From positions 37,641-101,640 of the forward strand of contig JBEKWN010000001.1 in assembly GCA_049513055.1 (NCBI GenBank): DNA of 64,000 nt. Direction: 5' to 3'. The notes beneath the pieces are model-generated. The model did not search any database, was not told the origin of the DNA, and saw nothing but the letters and a program-made list of their open reading frames with translations. Positions 58,323 through 64,000 of the stretch are shown one piece after another. Source of the stretch: UBA1163 sp049513055 (lineage in GTDB: Bacteria > Desulfobacterota > BSN033 > UBA1163). Each line of letters begins with the position of its first letter. Position 1 is the stretch's first letter. Position numbers and translations under genes: made by a program.

Positions 58323-59483
58323 TTAATAAAGAGTCCTCTCCGTCTCCTGAAGCAATTGCCGGGCAATGACGAGCCTCATGATCTGGGTTGTCCCCTCATA
58401 GATCTGGATGACCTTTGCATCTCTCATCAATTTCTCCACCGGATGCCATTTCGTGTATCCCATTCCCCCATAGATTTGAACGGCATCCGTCGTCACTCGC
58501 ATCGCTATATCCGCAGCAAAGGCCCTTGCCATGGCCGCCTCTTTCGAATTCCGAATTCCCTGATCCGCCAGCCAAGCGGCTTTCCAGACCAGGAGCCTGG
58601 CCGCCTCAATATCCTTGGCCATATCCGCTAACATAAATTGCACGGCCTGATGCTGAGCAATGGGAACTCCAAATTGGATTCTTTTTTTGGCATATTGGAC
58701 GGCCAATTCCAGGGCCGTTCGTGCAATCCCCACAGATCCTACAGCAATCATCGGTCGGGTGATATCGAGGGCAGCCATCGCCTTTTTAAAACCATCCCCT
58801 TCTCCCGCGAGCAAGTTTTTCTTTGGAACCTTGACATTTTTGAAGATCACAGGAGTGGTATTAGAGGCCCTCTGGCCCATCTTATCAATCGGTTCCCCAT
58901 GACTAACTCCTTCTAAGTTGGAAGGGACGATGAGGCTAATGATCCCTTTATACTTTTTTTGAGGGTCCGTAGTAGCAAACACAAGATAAAAATCGGCATA
59001 TCCTCCATTGGTAATCCACATCTTGGCTCCATTGAGGAGATAGTGGTCTCCATCGAGAATGGCAGTCGTCCGCATGGAAGCAGGATCCGATCCCACTGCC
59101 ACTTCACTCAAACAGTAAGAGGCGATGCTAAACTTCGAACAGAAAGGCCTGAGAAATCGCTCCTTCTGCTCTTCCGTCCCAAATTTAATGATGGGATAAA
59201 GCGCTAACGTGCTCACAAAGATGGAGACATAGATCCCCATGCAGCCTGCTGCCAGTTCTTCTGAGATAATGCAGTTATCCAATACTCCTAAACCTTGCCC
59301 CCCATATTTTTGGGGAACCAGCGGGGTGAAGAACCCCTCCTGGTGAGCCCTTTCCATCACATCAAGAGGAAAGGTTCCATCCCGATCATGTTGGGCTGCC
59401 ACGGGCAGGATCACCTCTTTAGAAAATCGTCTTGCCCTTTCTTGAAGGGTCCTCTGTTCCGGCGTTAAGTCAAATGCGATCAT
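58323..59483 (-). CDS. Acyl-CoA dehydrogenase
   Basis: 386-residue FAD enzyme of the acyl-CoA dehydrogenase family. It shows CLSEVAVGSDPASMRTTAI, MWITNGGYADFYLV, RIQFGVPIAQHQAVQFMLAD and the catalytic Glu in QIYEGTTQIMRL. The substrate chain length cannot be read. The start overlaps the stop of the 3-hydroxyacyl-CoA dehydrogenase gene (ATGA), so the two steps of beta-oxidation-like metabolism are coupled. Confidence 0.92.
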   Translation of the reverse strand: MIAFDLTPEQRTLQERARRFSKEVILPVAAQHDRDGTFPLDVMERAHQEGFFTPLVPQKYGGQGLGVLDNCIISEELAAGCMGIYVSIFVSTLALYPIIKFGTEEQKERFLRPFCSKFSIASYCLSEVAVGSDPASMRTTAILDGDHYLLNGAKMWITNGGYADFYLVFATTDPQKKYKGIISLIVPSNLEGVSHGEPIDKMGQRASNTTPVIFKNVKVPKKNLLAGEGDGFKKAMAALDITRPMIAVGSVGIARTALELAVQYAKKRIQFGVPIAQHQAVQFMLADMAKDIEAARLLVWKAAWLADQGIRNSKEAAMARAFAADIAMRVTTDAVQIYGGMGYTKWHPVEKLMRDAKVIQIYEGTTQIMRLVIARQLLQETERTLY

Positions 59484-60337
59484 TTCTTTTCTCCATATGA
59501 ATAAAATCCTCTACCCATCTTCACTCCCAAATACCCGGCTTCGACATACTTCGTGAGAAGAGGGCAGGGCCGATATTTATCTCCAAATGCTTCCTGGAGA
59601 ACACTCATGACGGACAGAACAGTATCCAGTCCCACTAAATCAGCAAGCTCTAAAGGGCCCATCGGATGATTGGCCCCCATCTTCATGATGGCATCAATAT
59701 CTTCTGCCTTTCCCAAGCCCTCATAAAAGGTGTAGATAGCTTCATTCATATAACTAAAGATCAGCCGGCTCGATATAAAACCGGGAAAATCATTCGCCTC
59801 CAGAGGTGTTTTCCTCATTTTCAGGCTGAGGTCTCGGGTGATATGGAATGTTTCATCGGACGTGACCAGTCCCCGGACGATTTCAATCAATTTCATCACG
59901 GGCGCTGGATTGAAAAAATGCATTCCGATCACGCGATCCGGCCTCTGGGTGACGGAAGCGATCCGGGTGATGGCGATCGAAGAAGTATTACTTGCAAGAA
60001 TTGTTTCTTTCCGTGTCACTTCGTCGAGTTTCCTAAAAATATCCCATTTTAAAGGAATATTCTCAATGGCCGCTTCAATGATGAAATCACAATTTTTAAA
60101 ATCTTCCATCTTTATCGTTGTCGAGAGCCTCTGGAGGATCGCTTCTTTTTCAGTGGCCGTCATTTTCCCTTTTTGGATACGCCTATCAAAATCTGTAACA
60201 ATTCTCAGTCTTCCCTTCTGGACTGCCTCCATAGTCACATCCCTCATCACGACATTGAATCCAGAAGTGAGGGCAACCTCAGCAATCCCGCTGCCCATCT
60301 GCCCTGCTCCAACCACTCCAATCATCTTAATCTCCAT
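59480..60337 (-). CDS. 3-hydroxybutyryl-CoA dehydrogenase
   Basis: 285-residue NAD-binding 3-hydroxyacyl-CoA dehydrogenase. The dinucleotide site is GVVGAGQMGSGIAEVA; the catalytic region has VIGMHFFNPAPVMKLIEIV and ANDFPGFISSRLIFSYMNEA. ATG 60337 is chosen because AGGAGGTG lies five bases upstream; the frame is open further 5' through repeat sequence. With the acyl-CoA dehydrogenase it serves fatty-acid or butyrate oxidation, or the lower pathway of aromatic acids. Confidence 0.93.
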   Translation of the reverse strand: MEIKMIGVVGAGQMGSGIAEVALTSGFNVVMRDVTMEAVQKGRLRIVTDFDRRIQKGKMTATEKEAILQRLSTTIKMEDFKNCDFIIEAAIENIPLKWDIFRKLDEVTRKETILASNTSSIAITRIASVTQRPDRVIGMHFFNPAPVMKLIEIVRGLVTSDETFHITRDLSLKMRKTPLEANDFPGFISSRLIFSYMNEAIYTFYEGLGKAEDIDAIMKMGANHPMGPLELADLVGLDTVLSVMSVLQEAFGDKYRPCPLLTKYVEAGYLGVKMGRGFYSYGEKK

Positions 60338-61052
60338 CTCCGCACCTCCTCTTGCAAATTTGACCCATTCGACGGCACCAAGGTTTCGGCGTGAGCTCAG
60401 CCGAACGCTCCACCCTTTAATGCAGTGCATGAAGGACCGCTCAGGGTCAACCCTGAGCAAGCCCAAGCATTTATGTCAAGAAGTCGAAGGGTTGATTCTA
60501 TCTTTCAGTCTATCCCCCGAATAGGTGATTTTCAATATTTTTTTCTTTGAACGGACTGAATTTTGTGAAAGAGTACAGAAATCTCTGTAATTTTACATGA
60601 CGGTCTCGCCACCCATGAATGATGAAAATGCAACATCCTCCCCTACCCCTTGATGGGGGAGGGCTTGCCCTGTGGAGTATGTTCCGTTACTCCACAGGGT
60701 GGGGGTGGCCGCCGGCTCAGAGAGCCTCTGGCTCGGAGAGGGGTGAACGAGAAGATTTATTTCCCCCTCCCCTATATCCCCTCCCGCCAGGGGAGGAGAA
60801 GTATTCTCTAAGCAATCAACCCATTCGACTCCCCGGTCTGAAGCTCGGGGTATGCTCAGGGTTGATACTGAGCGGTGCTTTCAACCCCGATTTTAAAATC
60901 GGGGTCTGGCGCCGTCGAACATATCAAGAGAGCGTAAAGTAGTTTTCAGAGCTTTTGGAGAGCGATCTTGACATGCCAGTGTGGTGTGTATAAGCTATAT
61001 TTATCTTTTACTTAAAAATGAAAAGGAGAGATCCAAAGATAGAGGTATCTCA
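60338..61052. other. Long intergenic region filled with palindromic repeats
   Basis: 715 bases without a convincing gene. It contains TTCGGC/GCCGAA (60385-60405), two groups of CTCAGGG-GTTGA-type repeats (about 60430-60500 and 60820-60930), and copy B of the 55-base element (60646-60700) with CCCCTCCCC-type palindromes after it. TTGACA at 60968-60973 with TATAAG 15 bases later may be a weak promoter for glk. Confidence 0.5.
60646..60700 (+). repeat. 55-base dispersed palindromic element, copy B
   Basis: Exact inverted copy of 52585-52639. Contains the 12-bp dyad CCCTGTGGAGTA / TACTCCACAGGG. Confidence 0.7.
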
Positions 61053-62069
61053 ATGAAAAAAACAGTAAGAAAAACAATAAAATCTGAAATCGTCTTGGCA
61101 GGGGATGTGGGGGGCACAAAGACTCGTCTTGGCCTTTTTGAAGTGAATAGGGGTCGCCTTCACCTCTTATTCGAAAAAACTTTTTTAAGTAAAAATTATA
61201 AGGGACTGGAGAATATCCTCGTAGATTTCCTGAGAGGGCAACGAGGGATCGCTTCCGCCTGTTTTGGCGTTGCCGGCCCCGTCACGGAAGAAGTCGTCAT
61301 CGCCACGAATCTTCCATGGTGGATAAACATTCAATCGCTTCAAAAGGTACTCCCTCTTAAAAAGGTGGAGGTGATCAATGACCTCGTTGCCAATGCTTAT
61401 GGGATTTCTGTTTTGAAGAGGAATGACTTCGAAATTTTAAATGTGGGGAAGATCAAAAAGGGAAGTCAAGCTCTTATCTCTGCTGGAACAGGCCTTGGAG
61501 AGGCGATTCTTTTCTGGGATGGGCAACAACACGTGCCTTCTCCTTCTGAGGGAGGGCATGCTGAATTCGGGCCTAGAAACCATTTGGAGTTGGAGCTGTT
61601 CCATTACCTTTCCAGCTACTTTGATCATGTCAGTTATGAACGAGTCCTTTCAGGAGAAGGCCTTTTCCATATTTATCAATTCCTGAAGGATTCAAAAAGG
61701 TTTGGCAATGAGCCATCCTGGCTCTCTGAAAAGATGAAAGGGGAAGACCCGGCTGAGGTGATTTCTGAGATGGCTCGTCTCAAGAAGAATAAGTTGTGTA
61801 GCAAGGCCTTGGATCTCTTCACCTCCATCTACGGTGCGGCCGCTGGAAATCTCGCCCTCCAAGTCATGGCAATTGGGGGAGCCTATATCGGAGGCGGAAT
61901 CGCTTCCAAGATCATCTGGAAACTAAAAGATGGAACTTTCATGAAGGCCTTCAAAGACAAGGGGAGACTCTCCCATATTGTGGCTCATATTCCTGTGAGG
62001 GTCATTATGAATGAAAGAACAGCTCTTTTGGGTGCGGCCTCTCGCGCCATGGCTCTCTTAAAGGATTAG
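61053..62069 (+). CDS. glk: Glucokinase
   Basis: 338-residue glucokinase of the Glk (not ROK) type. ATP/phosphate loops are LAGDVGGTKTRLGLFE and ISAGTGLGEAI; the sugar site has VINDLVANAYGI and PSEGGHAEFGPRN. ATG 61053 follows GAGGT by six bases; the frame is open upstream but without homology. It makes glucose-6-phosphate, the substrate of the next gene, and together with glgC indicates storage-sugar metabolism. Confidence 0.88.
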   Translation: MKKTVRKTIKSEIVLAGDVGGTKTRLGLFEVNRGRLHLLFEKTFLSKNYKGLENILVDFLRGQRGIASACFGVAGPVTEEVVIATNLPWWINIQSLQKVLPLKKVEVINDLVANAYGISVLKRNDFEILNVGKIKKGSQALISAGTGLGEAILFWDGQQHVPSPSEGGHAEFGPRNHLELELFHYLSSYFDHVSYERVLSGEGLFHIYQFLKDSKRFGNEPSWLSEKMKGEDPAEVISEMARLKKNKLCSKALDLFTSIYGAAAGNLALQVMAIGGAYIGGGIASKIIWKLKDGTFMKAFKDKGRLSHIVAHIPVRVIMNERTALLGAASRAMALLKD

Positions 62070-62098
62070 AAGGTTGGTGAAAAAGTGATATTTCCTGG

Positions 62099-62195
62099 GC
62101 TGCTCAAAAATGTCTAGATGCAAGTTGAGCTTTGCGAAATCCCGCTTGCGGGGGCACCCCTGCCTGCCGGTAGGCAGGGGCATTTTTCAGCAGCC
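62099..62195. repeat. MITE-like element with terminal inverted repeats
   Basis: GCTGCTCAAAAATG at the left end and the near-complement CATTTTTCAGCAGC at the right, 13 of 14 bases matching, with a CCCCTGCCT/AGGCAGGGG hairpin and a TTTTT run inside (62157-62187) that may also terminate glk. It lies between glk and pgi. Confidence 0.55.
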
Positions 62196-62211
62196 TATTG
62201 AGGAGTGAGTG

Positions 62212-63816
62212 ATGATGAGCATCGAAAAATGGGAACGATATAAGGAGTATCTGAATTTCAATCCTGAGATCGGGCTGGTGGTGGATATCAGCCGTATGAT
62301 GTTTCCAGATGACTATTTCGATCGGATGGAACCTCCAATGCAAAAGGCCTACCAGGACATGGATGCCATTGAATCCGGGGCGATTGCAAACCCTGATGAA
62401 AAAAGGAGGGTTGGCCATTACTGGCTCCGTGCCCCGGAATTGGCTCCGAAGCGAGAGATAACCCGTGACATTCAGAAGAACCTCCAAGCCATCAAAGATT
62501 TTTCCAAAAAGGTTCATGCTGGAAAGATAAAATCTCAAAAGGGCAAACCCTTTTCCCGCATGCTGATCATTGGCATCGGCGGATCAGCCCTGGGCTCTCA
62601 GTTTGTATCCGATGCGCTCAAAACATCCAAAGACCCGATCAGACCCTATTTTTTTGATAATACTGATCCGGATGGATTCGACCGAGTTTTAAAAGAAATA
62701 AAAGGTGCCTTATCAGAGACCATGACCATTGTCATTTCAAAAAGTGGTGGCACGATAGAAACTCGAAATGGAATGCTTGAGGCAAAGTCTGCCTATCAGT
62801 CAAAGGGACTTCGTTTCGAAAAACACGCCGTGGCGATTACCGAGGCAAATAGCGACGTTGACCGATTGGCAAAAAAGGAAGGATGGATCGCAAGATTTCC
62901 GATGTGGGACTGGGTGGGTGGAAGGACCTCAGAGACTTCTGCAGTAGGGCTTCTCCCGGCTGCACTCCAGGGTATTGATATTGACGCACTCTTAGAAGGT
63001 GCCCGTCTCTGCGATGAGTTAACACGAAAAAAGGAGTCGCGAACCAATCCTTCAGCTCTTTTAGCCCTCGCGTGGTATCACGCCACCGGAGGTTGTGGTA
63101 AAAAAGATATGGTCATCCTTCCTTACAAGGATAGACTCCAGCTCTTTCCGAAATACCTCCAGCAGCTCATCATGGAATCCCTTGGCAAAGAAAGAGATCT
63201 CAATGGTCAGAGGGTCAATCAGGGGATTTCGGTTTACGGCAATAAGGGTTCTACTGACCAACACGCTTATGTCCAGCAACTTCGCGAAGGAGTGAACAAC
63301 TTTTTCGTCACCTTTATTGAAGTGCTCAAGGACCGTGAAGGTCGTTCTTTAATGATGGATGGGAAGGTCACCAGCGGCGATTATCTCAATGCTTTTCTCC
63401 AGGGAACCCGAAGGGCGCTTGGCGAAAAGGGTCGGGAATCCATCACCCTTACGATTGAAAAGATAGATCCTCGTTCCATTGGCGTCTTGATTGCCCTTTA
63501 CGAGCGAGCCGTAGGCTTCTATGCATCGTTAATCAATGTCAATGCCTATCATCAACCTGGTGTGGAGGCCGGCAAAAAAGCGGCAGGATTGGTGATTCTG
63601 CTCCAGGCCAAAGCCCTTGCCTTTCTGAAGAAAGAAAAAGGGAAATCTTTTACATCAGAGGAGATTGCCTCGGCCATTGGTGCGCCGGAAGAAGTGGAGA
63701 TGGTATTCAAATTGCTGGAGCATGCATCTGCCAATGTGGATCATCAGATTAAAAAGATTCCTGCTGACCCTCCTTTTCGTTCAAAGTATCAGTATGTCCA
63801 GGAAGATGGACTGTAA
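62212..63816 (+). CDS. pgi: Glucose-6-phosphate isomerase
   Basis: 534-residue phosphoglucose isomerase. It has GIGGSALGSQFV, VISKSGGTIETRNGM, NQGISVYGNKGSTDQHAY and VNAYHQPGVEAGKKAA, with the catalytic residues expected in these blocks. The ATG at 62212 is preferred, AGGAG being six bases upstream; GTG 62209 and ATG 62215 are alternatives. It interconverts glucose-6-phosphate and fructose-6-phosphate after glucokinase. Confidence 0.92.
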   Translation: MMSIEKWERYKEYLNFNPEIGLVVDISRMMFPDDYFDRMEPPMQKAYQDMDAIESGAIANPDEKRRVGHYWLRAPELAPKREITRDIQKNLQAIKDFSKKVHAGKIKSQKGKPFSRMLIIGIGGSALGSQFVSDALKTSKDPIRPYFFDNTDPDGFDRVLKEIKGALSETMTIVISKSGGTIETRNGMLEAKSAYQSKGLRFEKHAVAITEANSDVDRLAKKEGWIARFPMWDWVGGRTSETSAVGLLPAALQGIDIDALLEGARLCDELTRKKESRTNPSALLALAWYHATGGCGKKDMVILPYKDRLQLFPKYLQQLIMESLGKERDLNGQRVNQGISVYGNKGSTDQHAYVQQLREGVNNFFVTFIEVLKDREGRSLMMDGKVTSGDYLNAFLQGTRRALGEKGRESITLTIEKIDPRSIGVLIALYERAVGFYASLINVNAYHQPGVEAGKKAAGLVILLQAKALAFLKKEKGKSFTSEEIASAIGAPEEVEMVFKLLEHASANVDHQIKKIPADPPFRSKYQYVQEDGL

Positions 63817-64000
63817 ATCAAACTGAAACTCAGTCAAAGAGAAAACAACGTCCCTTTGTACGATACCCTAAAATGCGTTAATGCAACGGGCTGTTGCCCA
63901 AACTCTCTTTCGAAAAACCCAAATTTAGGTTTTGATATATCCAATGCTAACAAAACCTTGGAATAGGGTTTGATTCATTTCATTAGTATTTAGACTTTTA
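63817..64000. other. End of window, no feature seen
   Basis: 184 bases after pgi without an ORF or hairpin that I can support. Confidence 0.3.

Noticed and set aside
62104..62538. 144-residue minus-strand ORF
   Set aside because: It runs through the MITE-like element and the antisense of pgi, with no recognisable protein sequence.

Overview
The window looks like a chromosomal segment of an anaerobic, metal- and aromatic-metabolising bacterium, most likely a Desulfobacterota (deltaproteobacterial) lineage. The pointers are multihaem c-type cytochromes including an OmcS-type nanowire subunit, sigma-54 promoters with an NtrC-type regulator, the mercury-methylation pair hgcA-hgcB, a flavodiiron protein, a phenylphosphate-synthase-like gene pair, and at least one gene that makes sense only if UGA is read as selenocysteine. 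Species cannot be named from the sequence. No rRNA, tRNA or CRISPR array was seen.

Layout. 1-9.9 kb (+): an aromatic/acyl catabolic block with a truncated SDR, a Mop-like molybdenum hydroxylase, then a promoter and an operon of two phenylphosphate-synthase-like subunits, two alpha-beta-barrel-like proteins, an HD hydrolase, an LpdD-like protein, a phenylacetate-CoA-ligase-like enzyme and a 58-residue ORF. 9.9-14.8 kb (-): livKGFHM, a branched-chain amino acid or aromatic acid ABC importer with a clear promoter. 14.9-16.8 kb (-): glgC overlapping a receiver protein, and a small zinc-finger-like protein. 16.9-31.3 kb (-): the extracellular electron-transfer locus. From its sigma-54 promoter it reads NHL propeller, OmcS-like hexahaem cytochrome, terminator, propeller lipoprotein, outer-membrane barrel with a discoidin-like insert, two lipoproteins, a PpiC-type isomerase, 26-haem and 16-haem cytochromes, and a second NHL protein. 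31.7-34.7 kb (-): the likely control pair, an NtrC-type regulator and a histidine kinase with a CXXCH site in its periplasmic domain. 34.8-38.3 kb: small proteins, a redoxin, a receiver and a TPR protein with a broken membrane anchor. 38.4-42.9 kb (-): TldD/TldE peptidases, IscU-like scaffold, flavodiiron protein. 43-48 kb: SagB-type nitroreductase, EmrA/EmrB-like efflux genes (emrB end broken) and a RodZ-like gene with a sigma-54 promoter. 48-50 kb (-): AbrB-like regulator, hgcA, hgcB. 50-57.4 kb (-): 2-oxoacid dehydrogenase E1/E2, a UGA-containing thioredoxin-like gene, UbiA-type prenyltransferase, DoxX, LeuC/LeuD-type hydro-lyase. 57.5-64 kb: Hsp20, ferredoxin, acyl-CoA and 3-hydroxyacyl-CoA dehydrogenases, glucokinase, glucose-6-phosphate isomerase.

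The most striking observations are: (i) hgcA appears to start 29 codons upstream of its open frame, with an in-frame UGA directly after a Cys codon and a SECIS-like hairpin at the expected distance, suggesting a selenocysteine HgcA; (ii) a nearby thioredoxin-like gene has UGA at the first redox cysteine (U-P-H-C), independent support that this genome encodes selenocysteine; (iii) a complete OmcS-type nanowire locus sits beside a haem-c sensor kinase and sigma-54 activator, with a matching sigma-54 promoter; (iv) a dispersed GCGCTATGC-type repeat family is embedded in this locus and has been used as coding sequence for the signal peptides of two exported proteins.
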